From the NCBI RefSeq assembly GCF_904066215.1, contig NZ_LR880474.1:1612001-1676000 (forward strand): 64,000 bases of DNA, given 5' to 3'. Positions 8,441 through 16,152 of this stretch are shown here, in pieces. The stretch's first letter is position 1, and every line of letters begins with the position of its first letter. The stretch comes from Microbacterium sp. Nx66. Its GTDB lineage: Bacteria > Actinomycetota > Actinomycetes > Actinomycetales > Microbacteriaceae. Both the position numbers and the translations under genes were made by a program. The notes beneath the pieces were generated by a model. That model worked only from the letters and a program-made list of their open reading frames with translations, had not been told where the DNA came from and did not search any database.

Positions 8441-9145
8441 GTGCGCATCGACGTCGTCTCCATCTTCCCCTCGTACTTCGACGGACTGACGCTCTCCCTG
8501 CTCGGCAAGGCCCGCGGCTCGGGTCTGCTCGACCTCCAGGTGCATGATCTTCGCGACTGGACGCACGACCGCCATCGCACCGTCGACGACACTCCGTACG
8601 GCGGAGGAGCGGGCATGGTCATGAAGCCCGAGCCGTGGGGGCTCGCCCTCGACGAGCTCACCGCGGATACCGCCGCGCCGCCGACCATCATCTTCCCGTC
8701 GCCGGCGGGCGAGGTCTTCACCCAGGCGACCGCGCGGGAGCTCGCGGGGCGCGACCACCTCGTGTTCGGCTGCGGGCGCTACGAGGGCATCGACGAGCGC
8801 GTCTTCGAGTACGCCGCCGAGCGTGGCGAGGTCCGGCTGCTGAGCCTCGGCGACTACGTGCTCAACGGCGGCGAGGTCGCGACGATGGCGATGATCGAGG
8901 CCATCGGCCGTCTCATCCCCGGGGTCGTCGGCAATCCGGAGAGCCTGGTCGAGGAGTCGCACGAGGACGGCCTCCTCGAGTACCCGTCGTACACGAAGCC
9001 CTCCGTCTGGCGTGAGCGTGCGGTACCGGATGTGCTCCTCAGCGGCAACCACGGGGCGATCGCGGCATGGCGGCGCGAGCAGCAGCTCGTCCGCACGCGG
9101 CTGCGCCGCCCCGATCTGCTTCCGGACGCGCCGACCGACGACTGA
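8441..9145 (+). CDS. trmD: tRNA (guanine-N1)-methyltransferase
   Basis: SAM-dependent SPOUT enzyme making m1G37 next to the anticodon, which prevents +1 frameshifting. 234 aa. It begins '[13 protein letters not shown]', and the trefoil-knot SAM site is seen as 'FPSPAGEVF', '[13 protein letters not shown]' near 108 and '[11 protein letters not shown]' near 135. The GTG start lies 20 bp after rimM and has a -10-like hexamer exactly 6 bases upstream. Last gene of the rpsP operon in the usual order. Confidence 0.97.
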   Translation: MRIDVVSIFPSYFDGLTLSLLGKARGSGLLDLQVHDLRDWTHDRHRTVDDTPYGGGAGMVMKPEPWGLALDELTADTAAPPTIIFPSPAGEVFTQATARELAGRDHLVFGCGRYEGIDERVFEYAAERGEVRLLSLGDYVLNGGEVATMAMIEAIGRLIPGVVGNPESLVEESHEDGLLEYPSYTKPSVWRERAVPDVLLSGNHGAIAAWRREQQLVRTRLRRPDLLPDAPTDD

Positions 9146-9179
9146 CCGCACCGCGACCGTCTGCGGCAACGACTGCTGT

Positions 9180-9185
9180 TAGCGT
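9180..9185 (+). promoter_or_regulatory. Leaderless-type -10 for the methyltransferase
   Basis: TAGCGT is followed by 6 bases and then the ATG at 9192. Confidence 0.55.
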
Positions 9186-9191
9186 CGAGAC

Positions 9192-9926
9192 ATGGTGGAT
9201 GTGACACGCGCGCGATCGTTCGAAGGCATCGGCGAGGAGTACGACCGCTACCGACCGGGCTTCCCGGAGCGTGCGGCCGACATCATCGTTCCGGCGCCGG
9301 TGGCCACGGCGCTCGACCTCGGCGCCGGCACCGGGAAGTTCACCAGCCTGCTCGTCGAGCGTGCGGCGCGGGTGATCGCCGTCGAGCCTTCCGCGCCGAT
9401 GCTCGCCGTCCTCGCCCGGACGCTGCCGACGGTCGAGGCGCGGCCGGGGACCGCGGAGAGCATCCCCGTGCCGGACGGTTCCGTCGATGTCGTCAGCGTC
9501 GCGCAGGCGTTCCACTGGTTCGACCGGGATACGGCGGCGGCCGAGATCGCCCGCGCACTCGTCGCCGACGGGACGCTCGGGCTGCTCTGGAATCGCGCCG
9601 ACCCCGCCTGTGCGTGGGATCTCGCCTGCCATCGGGTGGCGCATCCCGCGGTCGGCGCGGACGACGATACCTCCGCATCGGCGACCGACATCCCCGGCTT
9701 CGTCCTGGAAGCCCACGAGGAGGTGCGCTGGACGGAGCGGATCAGCCGCGAGGTCTACCTCCGACGCTGGGGCACGGTGAGCAGTCTCCTCGTGGCTGAC
9801 GACGCGGAGCGTGCAGGGATGGTGGCGGCCCTGGAGGCGGTGCTGGACGGCGCGGACGAGACGCGCGGGAAGGCGGAGTTCGACCTCCCCCATCTCACCG
9901 ATGTGTTCCGCTACCGCCGCGTATGA
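9192..9926 (+). CDS. Class I SAM-dependent methyltransferase, substrate unknown
   Basis: 244 aa with a Rossmann methyltransferase core: motif I 'ALDLGAGTGKF' near residue 40, the acidic end of strand 2 'VIAVEPS', motif III 'VSVAQAFHWFD' near 100 and 'LGLLWNRAD'. This subgroup, with 'YDRYRPGFPE' at the N-terminus and 'QAFHWFD', is widespread and mostly unassigned. The next gene overlaps its stop by 4 bases (ATGA), so it is probably translationally coupled to the DNA-repair glycosylase. A -10 hexamer 6 bases before the ATG supports this start. Confidence 0.88.
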   Translation: MVDVTRARSFEGIGEEYDRYRPGFPERAADIIVPAPVATALDLGAGTGKFTSLLVERAARVIAVEPSAPMLAVLARTLPTVEARPGTAESIPVPDGSVDVVSVAQAFHWFDRDTAAAEIARALVADGTLGLLWNRADPACAWDLACHRVAHPAVGADDDTSASATDIPGFVLEAHEEVRWTERISREVYLRRWGTVSSLLVADDAERAGMVAALEAVLDGADETRGKAEFDLPHLTDVFRYRRV

Positions 9927-10405
9927 GGATCTGGTCGCTGCACCCTGAGTACCTCGACCGTCAGGGTCTCGTCGCCTGCTGGCGGGAGACGCTGCTCGCG
10001 CAGGCGGTGCTCGCCGACGCCACGAAGGGGTATCAGCGACACCCGCAGCTCGAGCGCTTCCGGGAGGCAGCGGATCCGCTGGCCGCGGTGGGCGCGTACC
10101 TCGTCGCTGTCGCCGACGAGGCGGACGCCCGCGGCTACCGTTTCGACCGCACGCGCATTCGGCGCCGGGAGCCTGCCGTTCCGACGATGCCGGTCACCGC
10201 GGGGCAGCTCGCGCGGGAATGGGAGCACCTGCGTGCGAAGCTCGCCGAGCGCAGTCCTGAGGTGCTTCAGCGGCACGGGGATGTGGCGCTCCCGAAGGCG
10301 CACCCGCTGTTCACCGTCGTGCCGGGGCCGGTCGCATCCTGGGAACGCGCCGACCCGGCGGCCGAGGTCAGTCCACCCCGAGGAACGAGCGATCCGTCAG
10401 GATGA
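9923..10405 (+). CDS. Pyrimidine-dimer DNA glycosylase / endonuclease V-like protein
   Basis: 160 aa related to the T4 endonuclease V (PDG) family, which starts base-excision repair of UV dimers through an N-terminal amine and a catalytic Glu. The start 'MRIWSLHPEYLD' is the hallmark of the bacterial branch. Glu22 in 'CWRETLLAQ' aligns with catalytic Glu23 of the phage enzyme, and 'HPLFTVVPGPVASWE' closes the domain. Its start overlaps the methyltransferase stop by 4 bases, and its last 38 bases overlap the 3' end of map on the other strand. UV repair is the inferred role. Confidence 0.8.
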   Translation: MRIWSLHPEYLDRQGLVACWRETLLAQAVLADATKGYQRHPQLERFREAADPLAAVGAYLVAVADEADARGYRFDRTRIRRREPAVPTMPVTAGQLAREWEHLRAKLAERSPEVLQRHGDVALPKAHPLFTVVPGPVASWERADPAAEVSPPRGTSDPSG

Positions 10406-11150
10406 TCGGCCCGTCATCGGTGATCGCGATGGTGTGCTCGGAGTGCGCCCCTCGGGACCCGTCCGCGCTGCGCAGCGTCCACCCGTCGGGGTCGGTGACC
10501 AGCTCGTCCGTGGTCGCGAGGAACCAGGGCTCCAGCGCGAGCACGAGGCCGGCGCGGAGCGGGAACCCGCGGCCCGCGCGGCCGTCGTTCGCGACGTGAG
10601 GGTCGCCGTGCATCGTGCGGCCCACGCCATGCCCGCCGAAGTCGGTGTTGATGGAGTACCCCTCGCCGTGCGCGATCTCTGCGATGGCAGCGGAGATGTC
10701 ACCGATGCGGTGCCCGACCACCGAGGTCTCGATCGCCGCGGTCAGCGCGCGCTCGGTGGTGTCGATGAGACGCAGGTCCTCATCCCGCGGCGTGCCCACG
10801 ACGAAGGAGACCGCGGAATCCGCGACCCAGCCGTCGACCGAGACGGCGAAGTCGAGGGTGACGAGGTCGCCGTCCTTGAGTGTGTAGTCATGGGGGAGAC
10901 CGTGCAGCACCGCGTCGTTCACCGAGGTGCAGATGACCTTGCCGAACGGGCTCGCGCCGAACGACGGGTGGTAGTCGATGTAGCAGGACTCGGCGCCCGC
11001 CTTGCGGATCATGTCGTGGGCCCGGCGGTCGATCGCCAGGAGGTTGGTGCCGACCTTCGTCTCGTCGCGCAGGGTCGCCAGCGTCTCGGCGACGAACCGG
11101 CCTGCCGCGCGCATCTCATCGATCTCGGCAGGGGTGCGCAGTTCGATCAT
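10368..11150 (-). CDS. map: Methionine aminopeptidase, type I
   Basis: Removes the initiator methionine from nascent proteins. 260 aa, pita-bread fold. Metal ligands are recognisable: two Asp in 'LDFAVSVDGWVADSAV', His in 'GHGVGRTMHGDPHV', Glu in 'LALEPWF' and Glu in 'SEHTIAI'. The ATG at 11148-11150 starts the conserved 'MIELRTPAEIDEMRAAG' region; the upstream open frame is not family sequence. It converges on and overlaps the PDG gene by 38 bp. Confidence 0.96.
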   Translation of the reverse strand: MIELRTPAEIDEMRAAGRFVAETLATLRDETKVGTNLLAIDRRAHDMIRKAGAESCYIDYHPSFGASPFGKVICTSVNDAVLHGLPHDYTLKDGDLVTLDFAVSVDGWVADSAVSFVVGTPRDEDLRLIDTTERALTAAIETSVVGHRIGDISAAIAEIAHGEGYSINTDFGGHGVGRTMHGDPHVANDGRAGRGFPLRAGLVLALEPWFLATTDELVTDPDGWTLRSADGSRGAHSEHTIAITDDGPIILTDRSFLGVD

Positions 11151-11247
11151 CAGTGTCCTCTCGTCCCGACCATTCTCCCTGATCGGACGGGGTGCCCGGC
11201 GCCTGCCGCTCTCAGCGAACACCCGTGACGGAGGCCCGACCTCGCCG

Positions 11248-11253
11248 TAGCAT
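11248..11253 (+). promoter_or_regulatory. Leaderless-type -10 for the small membrane protein
   Basis: TAGCAT is followed by 6 bases and then ATG 11260. Confidence 0.55.
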
Positions 11254-11259
11254 CGGAGC

Positions 11260-11748
11260 ATGTGGATCCGACAGGCCTTCTTCCGCTGGCTGCTGCCGTC
11301 GGCGTTCCTCCTGCCGCTGTGGCTTCTCATCGGCTGGGCCGTCTTCCAGGGTGGCTGGTCCATCCTCTGGGTGCTGCTCATCGCGATGCCCTCGGTCTTC
11401 GTGGGACAGCTCCTGCTCACGCTGCTGACGCGTTCCCGGCCGTCTGTCCGCGCCGAGCGCGCCCTGTCGTGGTGGGACGTCGCCGGGTTCGGTCTCTGGC
11501 ACGCGCTGACGATCGCGGTCGGCTTCTTCATCGATGGCGCTTTCGGTTGGCTCCTCGCCGCCGCCATCGTGGTGGGCATCGGACTGGTGTGGCTGCAGCT
11601 GTGGCAGCTCTGGAACGAAGCGCGGGGGAGTGGAGCGCGGATTCGCGAGACCATCTCCTGGTCGACGATGACCCCGCCCCGTGCGGAGACGACGCAGACC
11701 AGCGTGCACGAGGTGATCGTGGTGCGGGAGACCGACGACCGGCCCTGA
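11260..11748 (+). CDS. Small four-helix membrane protein, function unknown
   Basis: 162 aa. Four hydrophobic stretches at about residues 9-29, 34-57, 73-92 and 94-117, followed by a soluble polar tail of about 45 residues ('STMTPPRAETTQTSVHEVIVV'). A basic loop ('TRSRPSVRAER') between helices 2 and 3 suggests both termini lie inside. I recognise no catalytic motif. Similar short proteins in this family are sometimes labelled transporter permeases without evidence. The start is supported by a -10 hexamer 6 bases upstream. It precedes rplS but has no obvious link to it. Confidence 0.75.
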   Translation: MWIRQAFFRWLLPSAFLLPLWLLIGWAVFQGGWSILWVLLIAMPSVFVGQLLLTLLTRSRPSVRAERALSWWDVAGFGLWHALTIAVGFFIDGAFGWLLAAAIVVGIGLVWLQLWQLWNEARGSGARIRETISWSTMTPPRAETTQTSVHEVIVVRETDDRP

Positions 11749-11757
11749 CCGCTCGTT

Positions 11758-11786
11758 TTGGTGGGACATGCCATCCGTGGCAGAAT
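11758..11786 (+). promoter_or_regulatory. rplS promoter and start of a structured leader
   Basis: -10 CAGAAT at 11781-11786 lies in the context TGGCAGAAT, shared with rpsP. A weak -35 TTGGTG is 17 bases upstream. The leader to rplS is about 125 bases. It contains a 7-bp closing stem (11794-11800 with 11847-11853) around a smaller G-C hairpin, compatible with autoregulation. Confidence 0.45.
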
Positions 11787-11917
11787 GGTTCTTTGTGCCG
11801 TGACCGGCTCTGCCCCAGGGGAGCCCGCGGACGCGTCAGCGCCGTTCGGCACACTCCCATTCTTGTTCCTTCCTAATCCGTGCATCCGACCTGAGGCGAG
11901 TGCAGAGAGAGACGATC

Positions 11918-12268
11918 ATGCAGATCCTCGACGCCGTCGACGCGGCTTCGCTCCGTTCCGACATCCCCGAGTTCTTCCCCGGTGACACCGTCAAGGTGCA
12001 CGTGAACATCACCGAGGGCAACCGTTCTCGTATCCAGGTCTTCCAGGGCGTCGTCATCGGCCGCCAGGGTGACAGCGTCCGCGAGACCTTCACCGTCCGG
12101 AAGATCAGCTTCCAGGTGGGTGTCGAGCGTACTTTCCCCGTGCACTCCCCGGTGATCGACCACATCGAGGTCGTCACCCGCGGTGACGTGCGTCGCGCCA
12201 AGCTCTACTACCTGCGCGAGCTGCGCGGCAAGAAGGCGAAGATCAAGGAGAAGCGCGTCAACAACTGA
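11918..12268 (+). CDS. rplS: 50S ribosomal protein L19
   Basis: Large-subunit protein at the 30S-50S interface. 116 aa, full length, with '[20 protein letters not shown]', 'QGVVIGRQG' and 'ERTFPVHSP' in canonical order, ending in a Lys-rich tail. ATG 11918 is preceded by GAGAGAGA. A strong intrinsic terminator follows 16 bases after the stop, so rplS is probably monocistronic with a long regulated leader. Confidence 0.97.
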   Translation: MQILDAVDAASLRSDIPEFFPGDTVKVHVNITEGNRSRIQVFQGVVIGRQGDSVRETFTVRKISFQVGVERTFPVHSPVIDHIEVVTRGDVRRAKLYYLRELRGKKAKIKEKRVNN

Positions 12269-12284
12269 CGCGAAGCTTCTTCAC

Positions 12285-12315
12285 AGCACCCCGGGACACG
12301 ATGTCCCGGGGTGCT
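12285..12315 (+). terminator. Intrinsic terminator of rplS
   Basis: Perfect 14-bp stem 12285-12298 with 12302-12315, 3-base loop, followed by TTCGTTCTG. It separates rplS from lepB. Confidence 0.85.
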
Positions 12316-12387
12316 TTCGTTCTGTCCCCGGTGTGCGAACCTTGTTATTGCCGTGCGCTCACGGTGCATTCTTCGAGAAGGAACCAG

Positions 12388-13113
12388 ATGACTGACTCTC
12401 CGTCCGCACGCCCGACACGACGGCGGCGCGGGTTCCTGGTCTTCCTCCGTGACGTGCTGGTCATCGTCGTCATCGCCGCGCTGGTGTCCTTCGTCATCAA
12501 GACGTTCGTGGTCCGATCGTTCTACATCCCGTCGGCCTCCATGGAGCGCACGCTGCTGATCGACGACCGCATCCTCGTCGACGAGCTCACCCCGCGCTGG
12601 ACCGGCTATGAGCGCGGTGACATCGTCGTCTTCAAGGATCCGGGCGGCTGGCTCGACCCGATGCCGCAGACACCTGCACAGCCGCCGCTGGTCCAGGCCA
12701 TCGACTGGGTGCTCACATTTGTCGGCATCTCGGCAACCGACACCCAGGACCATCTGGTCAAGCGGGTGATCGGCGTCGAAGGTGACCATGTGGTGTGCTG
12801 CAACGCGCTGGGGCAGATCACGATCAACGGTGCCCCGATCGATGAGCTGAGCTACCTGAACCTCCCCGAGGGCGACACCGCGGCCTCCAACGAACCTTTC
12901 GACGTCGTCGTGCCCGAGGACTCCGTGTGGCTCCTCGGCGACAACCGGGACCGCTCCCGCGACGCCCGTGCACACCAGGAGCTGCCCAGCGGCGGTTTCG
13001 TCCCGGTGTCCAACATCGTGGGCAAGGCGTTCCTGACGACCTGGCCGCTCGACCGCTTCGGACCGATCGACGGCCACCACGAGATCTTCAACGGAGTGCC
13101 GGACCCCGAATGA
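12388..13113 (+). CDS. lepB: Signal peptidase I
   Basis: Membrane-bound Ser-Lys protease that removes signal peptides after Sec/Tat export. 241 aa: an Arg-rich cytoplasmic start, one transmembrane helix (about 24-46), the catalytic Ser in 'FYIPSASMERTL' near 55, the general-base Lys in 'DHLVKRVIGVEGD', and the C-terminal box 'LLGDNRDRSRDAR'. The start ATG has GAGAAGGA upstream. It overlaps the rnhB start by 4 bases (ATGA). One insertion between boxes ('VLTFVGISATDTQD') is longer than in E. coli. Confidence 0.95.
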   Translation: MTDSPSARPTRRRRGFLVFLRDVLVIVVIAALVSFVIKTFVVRSFYIPSASMERTLLIDDRILVDELTPRWTGYERGDIVVFKDPGGWLDPMPQTPAQPPLVQAIDWVLTFVGISATDTQDHLVKRVIGVEGDHVVCCNALGQITINGAPIDELSYLNLPEGDTAASNEPFDVVVPEDSVWLLGDNRDRSRDARAHQELPSGGFVPVSNIVGKAFLTTWPLDRFGPIDGHHEIFNGVPDPE

Positions 13114-13769
13114 CTGTCATCACGCCTCGACTGACCCTGGAGCGGAAGCTCCTGGGGGAGTGCGACCTGATCATCGCCCTCGACGAGGTCGGTCGCGGGG
13201 CGCTGGCCGGGCCGGTGGCCGTCGGGGCGGCGGTGATGGACGCCAAGGGGGCTCGTCGCCGCGTGCCGGAGGGGCTGCGCGACTCGAAGCTCGTCCCCGA
13301 GCGCCGGCGCCCCGACGTCGCCGCCCGCGCGGCTGCGTGGGTGCAGGCCTCGGGCGTCGGCTGGGCGACCGCCGCGGAGGTCGACGAGGTCGGGATCATG
13401 CGGGCGCTGGGCCTTGCCGCCTCCCGCGCCGTGCTGGCGGTGGTGGCGCAGGGTGCCACGGTCGAGAACGCTCTGGTCCTCCTCGACGGCAACCACGACT
13501 ACGTCTCGCGCGTGCATCCTGGGCCCTTGAACGTCCGGCCGGTCGTCAAAGCGGACCGCGACTGCGCCTCGGTGTCGGCGGCGTCGGTGATCGCGAAGGT
13601 CGCCAGGGACGGCTACATGGCCGAGCTCCACGAGGATCACCGCGATTACCAGTGGGACCGCAACAAGGGGTACGCGAGTCCGGAGCACAGGGAGGCCATC
13701 CGGTCGTTCGGCCTCTCACCGTTCCACCGTTCGTCGTGGGCGATCGCCGACGCACCGACGCTCTTCTGA
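13110..13769 (+). CDS. rnhB: Ribonuclease HII
   Basis: Cleaves RNA of RNA-DNA hybrids and single ribonucleotides misincorporated in DNA. 219 aa. Catalytic acids appear in 'ALDEVGRGALAGPV' near residue 20 (Asp, Glu) and in 'VKADRDCASVSAASVIAKV' near 150. 'YQWDRNKGY' is typical of the C-terminal region. Start ATG overlaps the lepB stop. The lepB-rnhB-DUF2469-yraN order is standard in actinobacteria. Confidence 0.95.
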   Translation: MTVITPRLTLERKLLGECDLIIALDEVGRGALAGPVAVGAAVMDAKGARRRVPEGLRDSKLVPERRRPDVAARAAAWVQASGVGWATAAEVDEVGIMRALGLAASRAVLAVVAQGATVENALVLLDGNHDYVSRVHPGPLNVRPVVKADRDCASVSAASVIAKVARDGYMAELHEDHRDYQWDRNKGYASPEHREAIRSFGLSPFHRSSWAIADAPTLF

Positions 13770-13810
13770 GCGGTCGCGGCCGGGATGCCGCGACCGGCGC
13801 CCGCCGACCA

Positions 13811-13816
13811 TAGGAT
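13811..13816 (+). promoter_or_regulatory. Candidate -10 for the DUF2469 gene
   Basis: TAGGAT lies 9 bases before ATG 13826, so the predicted transcript starts within about 3 bases of the codon. Confidence 0.4.
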
Positions 13817-13825
13817 GGACTCATC

Positions 13826-14152
13826 ATGGATGAGGAAGCCTTCGACGACTACGACCGTGAGCTCGAGCTCGCGCTGTTCCGCGAGTACCGCGACGTCGTC
13901 TCTCAGTTCCAGTACGTCGTGGAGACCGAGCGTCGCTTCTACCTGGCCAACGAGGTCAACGTCGTGCGCCGGGACACCGAGCACGACTTCTACTTCGAGA
14001 TCTCCATGAGCGATGTGTGGGTGTGGGACATCTACCGTGCGGACCGGTTCGTGAAGGCCGTTCGGGTGCTCACGTTCAAGGACGTGAACGTCGAGGAGCT
14101 GCAACGCCGCGAGTTCGAACTGCCGCAGGAGCTCTCGCTCGACGGGGAGTGA
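13826..14152 (+). CDS. DUF2469 family conserved protein
   Basis: 108 aa, acidic, soluble, with no cysteine. 'MDEEAFDDYDRELELALFREYRD', 'RRFYLANEVNV' and 'DVWVWDIYRADRFVK' are the signature of DUF2469, a short actinobacterial family almost always found between rnhB and yraN. Function is unknown. The conserved neighbours (RNase HII, YraN nuclease-fold protein, ComM, DprA) hint at nucleic-acid processing, but that is only context. Confidence 0.9.
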   Translation: MDEEAFDDYDRELELALFREYRDVVSQFQYVVETERRFYLANEVNVVRRDTEHDFYFEISMSDVWVWDIYRADRFVKAVRVLTFKDVNVEELQRREFELPQELSLDGE

Positions 14153-14263
14153 CTCCAGCCGCCGTTCCTGCACAACAGTCACGTTCTCCACTGTTTCCAC
14201 AGCGGCCGGGCCGTCTGCTCCGGACCGCGGAGGTCACGGGGTGGTCCCGGGAATCCTGTGGGG

Positions 14264-14626
14264 ATGGCAGCGAAAGACGACCTCGGGCGAGCCGGGGAAC
14301 AGCAGGCAGCGGACTACCTGACGAAGCGCGGGTATCGCATCGTCGATCGAAACTGGCGGTGTCCGCAGGGCGAACTGGACATCGTCGCCGTCGTCGGTCG
14401 GCATCTGTCCGTGGTCGAGGTGAAGACACGGCGGTCGGCGTCCTTCGGGCACCCGTTCGACGCCATCGACGACCGGAAGCGCCGGCGGCTGTGGCAGCTC
14501 GCCTATGCGTGGCGGGCTGCGCATCCGGATCTGGCAAGGGGACGGGTGCTGCGGGTGGAGGCGGTCGGCATCGTGGGGGCGGTTCCGGAGACCGCGTCCA
14601 TCGAGCACCTCGAGGACATCGCGTGA
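14264..14626 (+). CDS. YraN-family (UPF0102) nuclease-fold protein
   Basis: 120 aa with the PD-(D/E)XK-like pattern of Holliday-junction resolvase relatives: 'GELDIVAV' near residue 39 and 'VVEVKTRR' near 53, with a preceding 'GYRIVDRNWRCPQ'. In-vivo activity is not established for the family. Starts are ATG 14264 or GTG 14258; ATG is preferred. Its stop overlaps the comM-like GTG. The 112-bp spacer before it carries no other gene. Confidence 0.88.
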   Translation: MAAKDDLGRAGEQQAADYLTKRGYRIVDRNWRCPQGELDIVAVVGRHLSVVEVKTRRSASFGHPFDAIDDRKRRRLWQLAYAWRAAHPDLARGRVLRVEAVGIVGAVPETASIEHLEDIA

Positions 14627-16152
14627 GCACCGCTCGGACGTGGTCGGTGGCCCTCACCGGGGCGGAGGGGCATGTCGTCGAGGTCGAGGCCGACCTCTCG
14701 CCGCAGACGCCGGAGTTCCGCATCATCGGCCTCCCCGACAAGTCTCTGGGCGAGGCGGTGCAGCGCGTGCACAACGCCTGCGTGAACTCCGGGCTCTCGC
14801 TGCCCCGGCGGCGTCTGACGGTGAACCTCTCGCCGGCGAGTCTGCCCAAGCACGGGTCCGCCTTCGACCTCGCGATCGCGGTCGCCTCCCTCGCCGCGAG
14901 CGACATGCTCGCTCGTCGTGCCGTGCGGCAGACGGTGCACCTGGGGGAGGTCGGGCTGGATGGCCGTCTGCGGCCCGTCCCCGGTGTGCTTCCCGCGGTC
15001 TTCGCCGCTGCACGCGCCGGCTTCGAGCGCGTGATCGTGCCGCACGGCAACGCGACGGAAGCCGGTCTCGTCGCCGGCGTCGAGGTGCGTGCCGCCGCGT
15101 CGCTCGCCGAGGTGGCAGTCTGGCACGGGGCCGAGGTGGAGGTGCCGGATGTCGAGCCGGTCCCGGGACCGCAACCGCCGGAGGAAGGGTCGGACGACCG
15201 CGACTTGAGCGATGTCCTCGGGCAGGAGGAAGCCGTCGAGGCCCTCATCGTCGCGGCCGCGGGCGGCCACAACATGCTCCTGAGCGGTCCGCCGGGAGCA
15301 GGCAAGACGATGCTCGCCGGGCGACTGCCCGGGATCATGCCGCCGCTGACCGAGCAGGAGGCCATCGAGGTCGCTTCCGTGCGCTCCCTCTGCGGCGAGG
15401 CCGTGACCGGGCTCGACCACCAGCCTCCGCTGGTCGCTCCGCACCACAGCGCCTCGGTGGCGGCGATGGTCGGAGGCGGGTCGCGGACGGCGCGCCCCGG
15501 CGCGGTCGCACGGGCTCATCGGGGCGTGCTCTTCCTCGACGAAGCGGCCGAGTTCCCCCGGGTGGCCTTGGACGCGCTCCGTCAGCCACTCGAGACCGGC
15601 TTCGTCGACGTGCATCGATCCGGCTTCGTCGTGCGGTTCCCGGCGCGGTTCCAGCTGCTCCTGGCGATGAACCCGTGTCCGTGCGGGAACCGGGGGGTGC
15701 GTGACGGCGACTGCATCTGCCCACCGCAGGCGCTGCGACGCTACGCGACTCGCCTCTCCGGGCCATTACGCGATCGTCTCGACATCGATCTGCCGGTCTC
15801 GCGCGTCGCCGCCTCACGCTCGCTCGCGGGGGAGCGCTCCGGGGTGACCACCGTCGAGGCCCGGCGCCGCGTCGGCGAGGCGCGCGCTCGAGCGGAGCGG
15901 CGATGGCGTGGCACGCCCTGGCGACGCAATGCGGAGGTTCCCGGGACCCTGCTCCGGCACGGCGGATTCCGCCTCCCGCCAGACGCGCGGGCCGGTCTCG
16001 ATCGGGCACTGGAACGAGGGGCGTTGACGCTCCGCGGATACGACCGCGTCCTCCGGGTGGCCTGGACCATGGCCGACCTCGCCGGACTCGACCTCCCCGG
16101 AACGGACGAGATCGGCCGCGCGCTCCTTCTGCGGACGGGGGTGGCGCGGTGA
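14623..16152 (+). CDS. comM: YifB/ComM-type AAA+ ATPase (Mg-chelatase-like)
   Basis: 509 aa hexameric helicase-like ATPase. In transformable bacteria ComM promotes branch migration of recombination intermediates; elsewhere its role is unclear. Domains: an N-terminal Lon-protease-like ChlI domain (1-165), then AAA+ with Walker A 'GPPGAGKTMLAGR' near 223, Walker B 'GVLFLDEAAEF' near 305, the Cys-rich 'NPCPCGNRG' loop and a C-terminal Mg-chelatase domain ('LSGPLRDRLD'). The GTG start overlaps the yraN stop and its stop overlaps the dprA GTG, so translation is coupled. Confidence 0.93.
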   Translation: MSTARTWSVALTGAEGHVVEVEADLSPQTPEFRIIGLPDKSLGEAVQRVHNACVNSGLSLPRRRLTVNLSPASLPKHGSAFDLAIAVASLAASDMLARRAVRQTVHLGEVGLDGRLRPVPGVLPAVFAAARAGFERVIVPHGNATEAGLVAGVEVRAAASLAEVAVWHGAEVEVPDVEPVPGPQPPEEGSDDRDLSDVLGQEEAVEALIVAAAGGHNMLLSGPPGAGKTMLAGRLPGIMPPLTEQEAIEVASVRSLCGEAVTGLDHQPPLVAPHHSASVAAMVGGGSRTARPGAVARAHRGVLFLDEAAEFPRVALDALRQPLETGFVDVHRSGFVVRFPARFQLLLAMNPCPCGNRGVRDGDCICPPQALRRYATRLSGPLRDRLDIDLPVSRVAASRSLAGERSGVTTVEARRRVGEARARAERRWRGTPWRRNAEVPGTLLRHGGFRLPPDARAGLDRALERGALTLRGYDRVLRVAWTMADLAGLDLPGTDEIGRALLLRTGVAR

